Shown one piece after another: positions 1-16,767 of a stretch of 64,000 nucleotides of DNA. Within the stretch, counting starts at the first letter, position 1. Every line of letters starts with the position of its first letter. The DNA lies in assembly GCA_000181795.3 (NCBI GenBank), contig CM012954.1, forward strand, positions 10,166,122 to 10,230,121. The letters are read 5' to 3'. The notes beneath the pieces are model-generated. The model was given only the letters and a program-made list of their open reading frames with translations. It ran no database searches and was not told where the DNA came from. The DNA is from Trichinella spiralis. Lineage: Eukaryota; Nematoda; Enoplea; Trichinellida; Trichinellidae. A program made the position numbers and the translations under genes.

Positions 1-835
1 ATATTATAAATACAAAAAATGAAATATTTGCTCATTTTATATGAAATGCTGGTTTGTTGTAAAAAAAAGAGAAAAAGTAATGATTTGAAGAAACAATTCA
101 TAATAGAGTGGCAAATTAAACAATCAAATGAACAAATCATGGCAAACTAATACAAATGCACAACAGATTCGAATAATAACATAGTAAGTGCATTTAACGC
201 AGTACTAATGATAATAATAAATAGTGAGTTGTTGAAAATGATTGTTCTTGAACTTGAAAATCTCTTTTTGTATCAGTGAACTACATTACAGAAATTGTTT
301 ATTCAACAAAAGTGAAGTTCTGTGATTGTTTTGATGACATATTAAGAATAATATAAGGTGATGTCTTTCATCCAAGCCATCGGATCAAGCAGAAAATCAA
401 TTTTTGAACCGTGGGAACATGAGAGTGTGAAGCCTCAGTTTTGAGATGTGAAGAAAGGAAATGAATGCAGGGGAATATTTGAAAAAGAAATTTTCCAAAA
501 TCTAAGTTTCTCACAAAACGTTGAATATACTCATGTTATTATAAATATATGTTTAAAATAATTTGAGAACAGTAACTGTCAAATTTCTATTTACAGTAAT
601 GAAAATGGAAAACAGTGATAATTTACTCTGGTTCTGCTGCAAAATGACGGTGTTAAGCAGAAGACTTTTCCGCTTCCTCAAAGATTAGTTATATATAAAT
701 TTTGATGAGACTCAGAGAAGCAATGCAAACAGCCATTGGTTATTTCAAAGGCAAAACTTTAACAAAAGATTTATTTTGCTTTCTGTTTGAATAATATAGT
801 TCATAAAATGACAAACGAAAAGCTACATTGATTAA

Positions 836-1634
836 TTACGTGCAGTTGTTAAGGTAAAGAGGATAAAGGGGATTTTTTGTTGTCCCAAGCTGCTGCAGTT
901 GCTGAGCTAACTGGGGAGTGGTCAATGGTACAAAGTCCGCGGCACGATACAACAATAAGCTGCTGCTGTTGAGATATTCAAATTTCATGTACTACTACAA
1001 TGTACGTCAAGCGTACTAGAACTGATGAAAATTGCGCAAATGCAAAAGATACATACCCACAGGATGCCCATTTATCATAAGTTAAAAGCATAAAAAGTAT
1101 AAAATAATACTGAACTATTTGAAAGAAGAAAATGCCGTCCGTCGTATCTGCTGCATCCTGGCTTGAACACACGGAAACAGACGATTTCGAAATCACGCTG
1201 TTCGCGTTATTTCTGTCGACTACGCACGCATTGGTAATGTATATTTATTTAATAATTTGAAACTTTTATTTGATTAGCCGTGGTGCAATTGATTTTCTAA
1301 ATTCCATAAATTTATATTATTACTCAAATGGAGTCATCTTTCTTTGTGTAAATGAATACCCGAACAGCAGCAGCTGAAGTAAGCGTGAAATTGATATTCA
1401 AACATTCAAATTCGAAATCGGCAATATTTCTACAGTGAAATATTAAACTTTTCGTGTTTGTAGAAAATGAATGAAATAATGTAAAAAAAGGAAGTTCAAT
1501 CAGCACTCGGAAAGTAAGCAACAATTTCCAAAAAATTACACACTGAATTACAGTAATTTAAGATTCGAAAGAAAGATACCTTTCCTCTTATTGGTTTCTT
1601 CTTCTCTTATCAGTGCTTTTTGTAAGGAAAACAT
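836..1634 (-). CDS. Small unidentified three-exon protein, ~97 aa
   Basis: Three minus-strand exons join in one open frame through GT-AG introns: 1580..1634, 1111..1219 and 836..965. The start reads MFSLQKALIREEETNKRK. A TATAAACAG acceptor-like sequence sits just before the ATG, so a 5' UTR intron or spliced-leader addition is possible. The middle exon is Ser/Asp-rich (SVSVCSSQDAADTTDG). The last exon carries a Gln/Leu-rich stretch (TTPQLAQQLQQLG) and ends LYLNNCT. The last acceptor is a repeated CAGCAG, so its exact position could shift by 3 nt. I do not recognise the family. There is no signal peptide and no clear membrane segment. Support is frame continuity over three exons and consensus splice sites; no homology was available. 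It could be the visible part of a longer gene. Confidence 0.45.
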
Positions 1635-4486
1635 TTTTTCTGTTTATATTAAAATTGTAATAAGAAGAGCAACACGACAATCACTTCAGCATTGCACATT
1701 GTTATTCCAGTCCATTCAATTTAATAATAAAAGCATAACTTGGACAGCAGACCATTTTTTCAATATCTGGCATCGATTTAAAAACAAAGAAGTGATACAT
1801 AGAAAAACCAGCACATTTTTTACTTTTTACTGGCATTTATTATATTCGATTTAAACAGAATAATTAATTCTGCGATACATAAGATTATGAAAAAAAATAA
1901 AATTCATGAATATATTTTGTTTTATTTTTAATTAAAAATGACTGAAATAAAGTTTTTTAATAATTTCAGCAAAATTTGTGGTGTAAAAGTAGAAAAGTAT
2001 TTTTAAATGAAAATCAAGGTCAATAATAATAATATAATTAACATGCGATCAATGGCTCCATTTGTACGTTGTAGGTTTTTATCAATTATAATTGAAAGAA
2101 CGAAAGAGGAGAAAACAACAAACAAAGAAACAAACATTTTGATGTCCTTTGATGAGAAAGTTGCAAATCTAACTTATTTTTTTTTCAATAAATCTGGAAA
2201 ACGGCATTTCGTTAATTCGCCGTTGTCTACTAGTAAAAAAAATTGAAATTATACTTGAAATAAAAGTACATTTTTAAACATAAATCAAAATGTATAAATT
2301 TTGAAACGAAACAATTAATAGTAAATAATAAAATGGTGGAAATAATAGTAATCTATTTATTTAAAAATTCTAAGTGTCAAAAATGAAAAAGAATCATTAT
2401 TTTGAAAAGTTATAATTATTGTTTGGATAATTCTCATTCGTAGCAGCAGTTGATGGGTGAAAGTTTCAAAAAAAATTAATAAAATGCTCTTCTCCGCCGG
2501 TACTGCTTGGCACCGACTGAAGTTTCACGACTAAAACAAATCATCCCCTCGTCGAGTGAAATTCATATTCAAATTTTCATACGTCCAATCGTTTGCATGT
2601 GTATTTATTGTTTTTGTTCATCGAAATATTATGAAATACTTTGCTCGTGCATGAGAGAAATGAAAATTAAAAAAAAATCAATCCCGGTCCCAGATGTTAG
2701 TTAGTAAATGATTTTTTGAGCAATGATGAGCAATTTCGAGCTATAATTTAACTGAACACCTGTTGAGCACATCTTCTCCCATCTGATGATGCTTCCACTA
2801 ATTCTCATGTATACGTTTGGACATGCCGCATGGAAACATCCTCACGCAGATTTATTATTTGTAATAGATTTTTTCAATCCCGTTTCAATTTATTCTTTTT
2901 CTTTTAATGACTACTTACTGCTTATGTCATTCGTGTATTCTGGCCAAATGGCAAAATTGTTCCTACTTAATCTGTCTATCCATCCATCTTTCTACAGCAC
3001 ATAAAAATGCAAAATTGCAAACAAAAAGACAAAAAGCAATTTAAATCAATAAAAATACATTATAAATTTTAAAATCCATTGGTTTTATAAAACGTTAATG
3101 CGCTGCTTATTGGCCAACTAAGCACCGGTTGGTCGATTAGTGAAATGATGAACGCAATGCATCGACGGAACAAAATACTCGTTTAAATCAAAAAAATATG
3201 CCATTATTAATGTCAAAATGGCCGTTATCATTTGACAAACTGCAACTAAATAGCGCGAAAAGCTAATGAAAATAAAATTTTATTTATGCTGAAATCTTGA
3301 TAATAATAATAATAAATACAACTGGTAAAATTCGAACGAAATAAAACTAACCGCTTCCGCGTTGCAACGATTACACTACCTTTATAAATATAGCAGATAT
3401 CACTCACTCACTCATTAAATCTCCCACACTACACGATAACAGTATATAGTTCGCTTGTAAATGTTACCTTGTTCTTTTGTATCTTCTTTATTTTCTTTGT
3501 AAATCTGTCTGTCTGTTAGCCTTCTTCATTTTGTTTGGAACAATTTGCAAGATTTCCAAAATGAAAAAAAATATCATCTCCATTCAATAGCTGTTGAATA
3601 TTATCATCATTACATATTCTCTGTTGCGTGATACATAACACAAAAGTACGAAAAGGCAATCACCGATCGACAATTACTGATCAACAAATGCTCGAGTAAA
3701 CAAATCAGATGTGTATGCAAATTTTTAATCAATATTATCAATCAAACCTGCATTTCACTAAACCATTGTTGACATGATGAAATAATTGAACAGACGAACA
3801 AGCAAACAATTTTCACTGAACAGCACAGAAAAGAGAAATGCTTATTGCTATTCATTGATTCGAAATAACTGCACATTTAAAAAATATAAAATTGGTAAAC
3901 AACCTCTAGACTTTGCATTCTTCTCATTGTATGCTTATTTTAGGGCGTTTAAAAAAGCTTAAAAGATCACAATATAAAAAATCAACAATATGATTATTTT
4001 TGAATACAATTCAAAAAACATTGATGATAATCATCATAAAGGAGAAAAACTACTGGAAAACCGTTGCGCAACAAATGCAACACGTGAAATAAAAGTAGAT
4101 CAGAAAAAACACATACATACAGTTACTGCTGCTGTTTCGTGATTATGTTCAAAATTATAATTACAAATTTGCCATGCACAAACCTTTTGAGCTCCAACCT
4201 GCAAATAATAATTACTGTCATCACCACCGTTGCAATAATAATAATAACAACAAATAGCATTAAAAAAGTGCATGAGGGGGATAAAGTGGAGTGAAGGGAT
4301 TCTAGAGAGGAGGCGAGTAGTGTAGTGTAAATGATTGCTTTGTGCTTTGTCAACAGGTCAGCTTGTGATCGTCCAGCATTATAGCAAAAGTAGAAGGAAT
4401 ACCAGAAACAGAGGATCACAAATGTGCTTGTGTAGTCGAAATTCTACCGATCCAATCAATCAATCAATCAATCAATGCAAAAATGT
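1635..4486. other. Intergenic, no gene supported
   Basis: AT-rich sequence between the small gene at 836-1634 and the 3' end of the PRKX-like gene. Reading frames of 60-98 codons occur on both strands (for example 2007-2246 and 4123-4419) but show low-complexity composition and no family signature. A (CAAT)6 run lies at 4453-4476, immediately outside the PRKX-like stop codon. Much of 4100-4486 is probably that gene's 3' UTR. Confidence 0.6.
4453..4476. repeat. (CAAT)6 microsatellite
   Basis: Six perfect CAAT units ending 10 bases from the kinase stop codon, so in its predicted 3' UTR. A second tetranucleotide run, (AGCA)5, lies at about 4777-4797 in the kinase's last intron. Confidence 0.9.
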
Positions 4487-6460
<1,974 letters not shown>

Positions 6461-9400
6461 CAGTAACAGAAAGCAAAAAAGAGAGCAGCAGTGTTGAGAA
6501 GAGAATTTTTATGAATAAAAATTAGCAAATGCAAAAGATTGTGATACCAGTGAAGCAGTAGAAGAATATGCTGATGATGACGAAATTTCCTAATTTTTTC
6601 TCCCTTTTCTTCTAAAACTGTACAGAGCAAAAGATTTCGTGGCAGGCTTTGGTGAGCACAATATCAATTACCGTTGACAACTGCTCTGCAACGCGTTGCT
6701 TGCAAGATGACAACTCAAGTGACGAATAACTAACAACAGCCAGCCAGCCAGTCAGTCAGCCAGCTAGTCAGCTAGTCAGTCAGCTTTCGGCGCCACCACG
6801 TGGTTAATCTCCTTGCGGGCAATTTCAACCAATCACCACCACAGCGTTGATGCTGCTGCTACTGATGATGATGATGATGATGATAATGATGAGGATCCAT
6901 TTGCGTAATCGACCAGAGCCGAAATCTATTGAAGTGAAAGATAAAAATTTTAATAAAAAAAATCACAAATAAAAATATAAGAAAACAAATCACCAATTAT
7001 ATCTGTCAGATTCGCTTTACAACGTGAAACAGAAAATAAAATACCCCATGTCAATTGTGCAAGCGTGCGTATATGTTTTCCGTCCAAGCAAGCAGGGCAT
7101 TCTTCATTCAGTCACGCAATACGTGGCACGTTACTGGCACGGAATCATTTTGACATGCAAAGATTCTTCCACGGCTGAACTATTTCAAATCAACTTTTTT
7201 CTTTCGTTTTTTTTTTCCTTCACTCTTCATAATAAGCAACTGAAGAAACAAATTATTAACATATTAAATTATTAACATATTTAATAATTATTTAACACTT
7301 TACACATTATATATCTATACATGCGCACATATAAATATTATGCAATGCTTAATGCAAAAAGGTAAGTAAGCTGTGAAAACAAAAGAATCAATTACATATA
7401 CATATACTTTACAAAGAATTTTAAAAATAACATTTTTCAATACTAAATGTAAAAATTAATTAATAAATATGTAATTTAAAAATCTGAAAATAATCTGGAA
7501 AAGAAATATAAACAAATAGACAATTTGTTACAAGTTTAAATTGCAATTCGTGAGAAAAAGGATTAAAAATAAAAGTTACCTCACATCACACACACACAGC
7601 CCCTCCCTTATCAGTTAATGCTGTTTGTTGATAGCTTTTTTAAAATAAACTTTGATTAAAAGAAAAACACGTCAGCTGTGCTTAGTAGAACTAAGAAAAA
7701 GAAAAAACAACAACAAAAGAAATATACCTAATTGCTAAATTTTTTTGCTTTAAATATACGATTTATCAAATCAATGATGAAGCATCGATTTCAGTGGAAA
7801 ATATTTTTAATATCCTTCAATTTATTGTTTATTTTGGTTAAAAAATTATTATTCATTTTTCCAACAGGGAATTGTGATAAGCTCATAGTTTTCAATGAAT
7901 AAAAAAATACATATTCAGTCAAAAATTCACAACGCGATCTCATTGACGAAGAAAGAGATGAAAAGCATCATAATGCTTTGCTTTGCAATGATTGAAATTT
8001 TCCAAATCAAACTATTCACGTATCACACAGTCCATTAGGGCGGTTTGTTGATCAAGTTCAATAATGCTGACTAAATGAAGTGATATATATATATACATAC
8101 ATATATTTAATTTTGCCGATTCTTCACATCGGATAAGAATACTTTACGAACGCGGATCAATATTAAAATGAAAATTCCAAAATATTTATAAATATGTTTG
8201 TAAGCGTACAATACTGATGCTATTGGAGAATAAAAAGTAAATAATAAGTAAAAAACAACGAGCATTAAAATTATCATATAAAAATATAAATGAACGACTA
8301 AATCGAACATGTTGCTTTGGCAGAAATTATTAAAATTTTCAATCTTGATTAATAGCATCCGGTAAGAACGGATTGCTTTGCCAATAAATATGTCTAATTC
8401 TGTTCTTTTATGATTCAGTGATTAACGAAATCAACGACACTGATAAGAACAAGCTATTTCTCCTGCAAATTTTAAAGAATGCACATAATTAAAAAAACAA
8501 CTTCTTTCATAATTGTTTTCAATAATAAAAATAATGTGTGTGTGTGAATCACATGATTTTTGAAACTCTGCTTGCATTGTTTGACGGTGAAAAAGAATTG
8601 CAAAAAATGACGTGCTAGGATGTTTATTCTGTCAAAATATCTAATGCTATAGTGAAATTCATTTTCAATATTTTTCTTAAACTGATAATTAAATTTAAAC
8701 ATGCAAACCATTAAATGACCAACCTAAACTGATTTGAATAATTTTTCTTCTTTTTTCTGATTAACATTTATTTTTGTAGAAATTTTTATAATTATTCGAG
8801 AAAAAACTATTAATAACAACTAATATTTAAAATGATGCATGCGCACTGTCAAAATTGTTGAAAGAAATTTTAATTTCATCTAAGACTTAAAAAAAAGGGG
8901 AAGTCGAGTTAACAAAATACGATGAACACCTCAACATGTCATAAGTAAAGCAGTTTTTAAATCACTCTTCAAAAAAATTCAACTTTTCATCAATTCAATG
9001 CTCAGTAGTTTCCTTTATAATGATGCATGTCATTTCAGTAAATCTTGCTCTCAAACTAGTTAAGCTTCAAACAGCAGCAGCGTACTTCAGCTAATCTCTA
9101 CTTGCTTCGGCTTAATAATATTAATTATAATAATTATTATTATTATTAAAGTAAAGTCATGATTTCCAAGTAAATAAAAACGTCTGAAAATTTTATGAAA
9201 ATAATATATGCACAAAAATCACATATTTCAAGCAAATAACGGACAACATTTCATGATCAACTTCACTTGTTGTTGACAAAATTAAATACGAAAACTTTTC
9301 TTATCAATATATGGATAGATGTATAGAAGAAGCAGTCTGCTGAAAATTAAATCACGCATACTTTTGTTACGATTTTGAAAAAATATTATTTGAAAAATCT

Positions 9401-10232
9401 TCACAAATATGTTGTTGTTGCTTTTGAATTTTGCTTTTGCAACAAATGCAAAATTTAGCAATGTTGCAAAAGAACGAAAGAAAGTTGCTTCTATTGTGCA
9501 AATGAAAAATATACACAATCTTCATTATTAGAACAGTTCGCTAAAACGCAGAAGACGTTGCACGAATCAATGATGCAATTATGTGTACTTATACATATAA
9601 TATTCATATAAATAAGCAAGTCGTAGGTAAAATAATAATATTGGAAATTTTATCAGATTATTGAAATTTTGTTAAATGATAAAGCTCAAAGCTCAGCGGA
9701 GTTGAAAGACCAACACGTTCAGTCGATTTGTTCAAAGAAGTGAATTATTATTAATAGGAAATTTGAATGCATAAAATTTCAGTTTTACTTAAATCTTCAA
9801 ATTGCGTGTGCATTGCGTTGCAGTTTACTTCCTTTCATAATATTTTCAACAAAGAACTGAACTGCTGCAATAGTGGAATTTCATTGTAAATTAAAATATT
9901 TTCAATGACAAACACAATACTGTTCTCCACTTGCACATATGCATGCAAAAAAGTAAAGATAATTACTTATTTTTTCGAAAAATTAAATGAAATAATTACA
10001 CTACATCAACTGTTGCTACACATTGCCGTTGATGATTTTTAACTTAAATTTATCTATTTAACCAAATTCAATAAAATATTTCGTTTTTATTAAAATCAGC
10101 AAAAGCGATGATAACCAAATAATGCAAATTTCAATGATGATGATAATAATAATTTTGAAAAAGTGAATAATAATTGCGCTTAAATTTGTCAGATGAAAAG
10201 TTTCCTAAAAGATATGCCACAAATAATAGCAA

Positions 10233-10264
<32 letters not shown>

Positions 10265-12761
10265 TCTGCTGTTGCTTCTCGCTTGTGCTGCTTAGCACAT
10301 ACATACATACATACATACACACATACACACGTTTTCAACATTGTCAAGAAAACGATTGATTCTACTTTTAGGTAGTGAAAATTTGTGAATTGAATTGCAA
10401 AAAATGGGTGGAGGGGAAAAAGGAAATTTTAAAATTTTCCACTTGGCGTTTCGCAGTTGGCATTTTTCAGCGTGAAATGTCAAAAATCATCTTTTGCACA
10501 CTGCAATCGATTCTGACAAGCACCATCCGGTCAGTCATTGGATCTCAAGAGGAACAAATATAATGGCAAAAAGCAATAATGAAAACGCTGCCATTCTTTC
10601 ACATGCCACTCACTGTTCACAGCAAGCACGAAAGATGGAAGAAGCAAAGGTAAGAGAAAAAAAAGAAGAAAAAATCACCTCACTTATTATGCAATAATGA
10701 AAAAATTACAATTGATAAGTGAAAATTTTTTGAAATTTCCCATTATAATTTGCATAAAAGAGAAAAGCAAACAACCAAATACATAAATAATCTCATTGGA
10801 AAGGATAAAAAGTCTGTCGGTAGATAATCTGCAACTCTTGTACAAATAAACGATTAAATTCGACAATCAATTATTTCAGACGAAGTTTAATAATTTTAAA
10901 CCGAAACTACTAGTAGTTAAAATCATTAAAGTTCAAAAAAAAATATCATCAGACACGAATGAATCACCGTTAAGCATCAAAGAGAAACAATTTCCACAAA
11001 TAGCTTGTGTTTTTTTTGGCAATGCCTCGTGTTATCTGAAAAACCATTCATCACTTTCGCAACACAAATTGCCCATTTTAAAATGGAAAAAAAATTTTCT
11101 ATAAAAAACAAGCTAACAAACTAAGATCCCCTTCTTAAAATTTTCATTACGGTTGAGTGAGGATGGGTGATTCAATTTCACGTTTTTCCATTTTCATCAA
11201 ACTTATTCGTTCATAACAGGAAGTGGATGAAATTTTTTCAAAAACATGACGAATCATTTCACGGATGAAAATACAACAGTTGAAACAAATTTTTGGCAGT
11301 CGAAATAATAAATCATCTACATATATTTATAATGGCAATTTTCTAGTCGACAATTAATTAGTTACTTGGTTGAAGAAAAAGAACCGAAAAGAAAATTCTG
11401 TCAATCACAATTTCATTTTCAATAATTTTTTTAACACAATAAATAAATAAACTGTATTGATTTTAAGAATGCAAAACGGAAAACAAAAGCTTTCTCTACA
11501 TCCTCTAAGAAAGTTAAAGAACAATTTTGTCAAACAACTAACTGCATTAAGCACGTCAATATTTGTTTCTACATATGATAATGTGCTGAATAAAATATAA
11601 AAACAAATGCAAAAAATTAATATACAGATGGAATTTTCCTGTTTTTTGTTTAAACCACGAAATGTTTTGCACATTTTCCAAACACAGCTTTTAACATTAA
11701 TATCAACAGAAGCAAAATAGAGCAAAAACATAATTGCTAAAAAGAAGCTTAACTTCAACAAACTGAACATCTGGCGACAAAGTGCTTTCAGTTTCAACGA
11801 TGATAAATAAACAGAGCAAAATTGTGAAAAAGTGCTTTTAACTGAAAGCGGCTAAACGCAATGAAAACAACACATTTGGCTTGGCGGCAGTAGCAAATAG
11901 ATAAAAGAACAAACAGATGAAAATCAAAATGAAAAACAACCAGTAAAAGATATGAAATAATTTCACAATCTACCAAAAAGTCTCTCGCAACAGAAAGAGT
12001 TCATATTAGAATAAAATATTTTGATTTTTCAATTTTGTTTACACTAAAGTTTATCAAATCACAATGATATGGATATGAGCTTCGAAAAACAAATCAAAAT
12101 GATATAAATGAACCGCCTAACCATGGTTTTTTCCACTTTTTTTTCAGTTCGACATCATCACAACAAAATACAATTATAAAGTTAATCGTTAAGTCCAACC
12201 ATATTTAAATAAATGAAAATACAATTGCAAAAACTGCACATTCGTCTATTCTACAGTTATTAATTGGCTTTCTGCAACATTTTCTGCACATTTTCATTAC
12301 ACATTAAAAGGGCAACAACCATAAAGCAGTTTTTAAATTAATTAATCGCATATAAAGTTATCATTATTTTACTGCCCACTTGAACTTGATTACCAGATCA
12401 TTGTTTTTCATACTGTAAAACCGCTAACCAACGATGTTTAAGCAACAATAATTTATGATTGACAAATTTTCACTAACGTGCGCATGACAAACATAACAAA
12501 AATATTACTAGACCAACAGTTACTGTAAGACAAAGTAAAAATAGGCTACATTTATGATGTGCAATCTTACCTATATCAGGCGTTGTTGACTCGACTCAAG
12601 TTTGTTCAGCGCTTGGCAAGAAAATAAACTTTACTAAATCATAAAAAAGAAAAAAAACAATAAATAATTTTACATACATTTATTCATTTACATTTACAAT
12701 GCAAACAATAAATAAGTAAAGCTTACAAAAAACAAAAACAAGCTAATGTCGAAAATATCGC
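6461..12761. other. Long gene-poor interval; PRKX 5' region and low-complexity DNA
   Basis: No coding exon can be supported here. The part nearest the kinase start (6600-6950) has tetranucleotide AGCC/AGTC runs (about 6735-6783), a CACGTG E-box at about 6797 and a GAT triplet run (6860-6890), and probably holds the promoter or 5' UTR. Further right are AT-rich spacers and microsatellites at 10228-10330. A possible plus-strand mini-exon at 10563-10648 is discussed under rejected items. A CDK11 poly(A) signal (AATAAA on the minus strand) is likely near 12677. Confidence 0.55.
10228..10330. repeat. Compound microsatellite (ACT)n-(GCT)n and (CATA)n
   Basis: Runs of ACT then GCT triplets (10228-10270) followed by a CATA/CACA tetranucleotide run (about 10299-10330). 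Apparent reading frames across it encode only homopolymer-like peptides. Confidence 0.9.
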
Positions 12762-15700
12762 TTAAAACTTAGGCATATCAAATTTCAGGTTGAATCCAGC
12801 AGCTCGGCTTTGACTGGGTGCAATTTTGAGTTTCTCCAGTAATTCTTTGTTTGTATCGTCATTCTATAAATTACAATAAAATAAAAAAAAGTGTGCAACT
12901 AACTATACCTGATGAAAGTAAAAAAATAAATAACGTACAACATCTTTGAATGTTTTTCCCCCACTTGGTGGTCTGGGACAAACATTATGACGAATGCGAT
13001 TTTGCGATTTCGCTGGCCAAGTTGGAAACTGCGATGGATGTATAGGGCGAGGTTCTTCGTGAAACCATTCATGAGCCATTGCATCCAAAGCGGAAATCCG
13101 TGCCTTCGGATCATACGTCAACAGTCTTAATTTGAAATACAAATTTCATTAACCTACTGGCCTGTTTTTATATGAAATATTTTGTTTTCATTTTGAAAAC
13201 AATTGAAAATTAATCTAAACAGTTATGCAAAATAGATATAATTTAAACAAATTTCATATACTTGTTCATCAAATCGAAACCCTTATCCGAAAGTGTTGCT
13301 CCAAAATGTTTTCTCAAACTACTAAAAGGATATTCGGCAAAAGTCATGCGTTTCACTCCAGGCAAACTGCTGTAACCTGGCCATATTGTTTCGTTGGGAG
13401 TGCCAAGCATCTACAACATATATTATCACCAACAAAAAATAATTCAAAATTGAAATTGTTTACTTTGAATATTTTGTTCATTTGTTCAATTTCACTTTTT
13501 CCAGCAAACAAAGGTTTCAACGTTAGGAATTCACCAAAAATGCAACCAACTGACCATACATCAATAGATGTTGAATATTCCTCAAATTAAAATTTACAAA
13601 AACAATAAAATTTACTTTTTGAGAATAATTTACTTTTATTCCAAGCAACAGTTCAGGAGAGCGATACCAAAGCGTCACAACAACTGGAGTATAAGAACGC
13701 AATGGTGAACCATATTCTCTTGATAAACCAAAATCTCCAATCTATAAAATAAAATAATGCAATAATTTGAAATCAAATAGGAAAAACAGATATTTTGCTT
13801 TCATAAACTTTGCTTTTTTTACCTTTAAAATTCCCATATGATTGAGCAGCAGATTGGACGTTTTCAAGTCACGATGCAAAATCCAATTGTCATGCAAGTG
13901 GTACAAACCGTTAAGCAATTGTCTAGTTAACGTTTTCACTTCTCCTTAACAAACAGAAAGAACAAATTCGAAAGCATACGAGTTATGGAATAGTGAAATG
14001 TAGCAAAATATACAAACCAACTAAAAATGGCTGCTTCATAGTTTCCATTAAGCTTTTCATATCATGTTCAACATATTCCATCACCAAGTAAATCTTGTCC
14101 ATACTGCTACCAACGACAACTTCCTGCAAAAAATAGCATCGACATCCATTTTTAATATTCTTCAATCATTCAGTTGGTCACTTACCAATACATTCACAAC
14201 GTTCGGATGTTTGCCAACTTTCATCAGCATATTAACTTCCCGTAACGAGGTTATCGGAAAGCCTTCACGCTCTTTTTCCATTTTCAAGCGCTTCAACGCA
14301 ACTATCTCACCTAATTATTATTATTATTATTAAAATATTACACAAAAAAGACACAACTGATCAAAAATATTCCACATTCTCACCAGTCCGCTTTTCCATC
14401 GCCCTGTAAACGACCCCATATGTACCTTCTTCAATTCGATTCAAGCAATGATATTCTTCGACACTTCGACATCCCATTATTGAAGGATAATATACGGGCA
14501 ATTTTTGTATGGAATCCGACGGTGAATCATCTTAAAAAAATTACAACACCAATACAGAACGTCTAAATGTAATAAACAAGGGACATTGAGAAAACCATTT
14601 TTAGATGACGTAGCAACATCTGCAGTTTTCGATTCATCAAAAATGTTATTTTCATTCTCAGCATCAGCGCTTTTACTGGAAGAAAATGAATGTGAACGTT
14701 TTCCTAGAACAATATCATACAGTTCAAGTTCAAAAAAGACTGAAAGCAAAAAAAAAACAAACAAACAAACAGAACACTAAAAAACATACTTCCAAATGAA
14801 CTCGAAGATTGGCTACGAGCAACATCAGCTTCGGCTTCTTCACCGCTTTCCGATAACGCTTCCCTAGCTAAACAATAATAATATATACAGAAATTACAGA
14901 AATCGGATAGAAAACAATGTTACACACCAGAAATAGATCTTAATCCAGTATGCTGATCTGCAGAGCTCGTCGGCAAGACTTGCAAAAGCATCTTCTCTTC
15001 GTTCAATGACTCGCCAATGCTTTCATGGTCATCTCCGAGAATGATGGGCGATGTTTCAGGAGTCAGTTGAACCTAAATAATAAATCAATTCTAACACCGA
15101 AAGCATGGAATACTGAAAAGCATACTTCTGCTTGAATATTGACAGAAGAATATCGTTTAATTTTCGAAGGGACACTTTCTTTCTGCTGATTACTGTCCTT
15201 CTTAACAGACTCGACATTTTCTACATATTTAACTTTTTCTTCAGTTGATAAAACTCGCCTATTCGTCGACGTTGATGAAGTTCGTCGTGATCTTGAACGA
15301 TGACGAGAACTTCTTCTTTCACTCTTTTTCACATCTGAACTTTCAAACAATTAAATTAATATTTAAACAACATAAACAGTGCATCAACAGAACACAAGAA
15401 AAAAACAAAAGTTTAAACAACAACTGCTCTCTCTTCTGCATAATTTTGCACCACATACTACCAGTTCAAAATGATGAACTATGCTCTTATTTTTTTAAGG
15501 AAATATCCACTTTCCAATCAACCATATTAGATAAACAGTTAACTAGTCAACTAACTTTTAAATATTTTTTTAATACAAAACAACAAAATAACTTTTTATT
15601 GAATAAAATTAATCAACTTTGTTTTGAAAAATTTATAACAGGAATGCAAAACACAACCCATTCATATTCATTTACCATCGGTAGAAATTTGCCCATTAGT

Positions 15701-16767
15701 ACTGCTAAAATATTAATTAGTCATAATTAAGTCAAAAAGCAAATTACCATTTAAAAAATTTAAACTAAAAACAACAGTTCCAATTAATCATCTTAAATCA
15801 TAAACATTAATGCATACTGTAACTCACTCTAAACAAAACTGTTTACACTGCAATGTTTTAAAATTACGGTTACTCGTTCATATTATTTTTCAACAATGAA
15901 CATGCTTTTCATAAAAATAACAATTTCACAATTGCAAAAAAAAATATACACATAATATATAAAACCCTAAGATTTATAATGAAAGCAAAAGATTCTGAAT
16001 TTTTTAACAAGTAACGAGCAAAATGAAACTGCAACCGTTTTTATTAGGAAAGTAATAATTATAAATTACAAAAATTAACTACAAACATTAATTAATGCAT
16101 CGTAGATTAACTATACAAAATGGTGACTGTTTGCAATGAATCAGCAAAGTTCACCTTACCTTTATATGTTTCTTTTCTGCTCCTATGACTTGATGCAGAA
16201 ACTGCATGGTGGTAATACATTTCCTTGGAACTGAAATTTTAATTTAGTTTCATCACAATGCGTCCATGTAATATATCAATAAAAGAATAAACTGTTACTC
16301 ATGCCGAGAATGACGACCTTCCGAGTTCAATTTGCGATCTCTTGATTCACGTTCACGTATCAGCCGACCCTGACTTTCACGTTTTCTAGAACTTCCTCTT
16401 CTATCTGTTCCATGACCACGAGTGATATTTTCTGAACAAAAACAAAAAAAATACACTTTAAATATGAAAGAACAGCATGATTAATTTTACTGTCGGCTGG
16501 TGAACTTCTCCTTGGAGAAGAGTCAATCCGACTTTTGCGCTTTGCCTCCGAATTACCGGCATTGGCTTCGCTTCTTCTGTGATGGCTCACTCTCTCCTTT
16601 GTGAAGTGCCTGTCAGTTTTGCCAGAACGTTTCCTGGACTTCTTTTCACAGCGCTCACTACTGCTCTGATCCCGCTTAAACTCGTATATGTTCATCTGAT
16701 GTACTGACGTTGCAGGTCTAATGGTCTGTTCCTCGTCAGAATCGCGCAGTTCGCCTTCGTCAGACAT
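12762..16767 (-). CDS. cdk-11: Cyclin-dependent kinase 11 (PITSLRE kinase)
   Basis: Sixteen exons give 739 aa, close to vertebrate CDK11 (about 780-795): 16491..16767, 16299..16431, 16160..16230, 15126..15334, 14928..15072, 14790..14867, 14596..14739, 14384..14530, 14186..14310, 14018..14123, 13823..13944, 13634..13741, 13464..13580, 13262..13410, 12939..13125, 12762..12863. The N-terminal half is Arg/Ser/Glu-rich, as in the family. The kinase domain (about 380-665) shows [11 protein letters not shown], the diagnostic [10 protein letters not shown] helix, [46 protein letters not shown] and FPTWPAKS. The C-terminus ends [11 protein letters not shown], matching the GFSLKF tail of CDK11. Family role: a nuclear cyclin-L-dependent kinase in transcription and pre-mRNA splicing. 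Translation starts at [13 protein letters not shown] (16767); upstream in-frame codons lack an ATG. One donor (AATG|GTTTTC at 14595) is weak but frame-required. Confidence 0.95.

Noticed and set aside
10563-10648. Plus-strand ATG frame (MAKSNNENAAILSHATHCSQ...) ending in AAAG|GTAAGAG
   Set aside because: Looks like a first exon, but no in-phase downstream exon is visible and the next 6 kb carry CDK11 on the other strand.
15245-15730. 161-codon plus-strand frame
   Set aside because: Lies across a CDK11 exon and its long intron on the opposite strand; low-complexity composition and no family signature.
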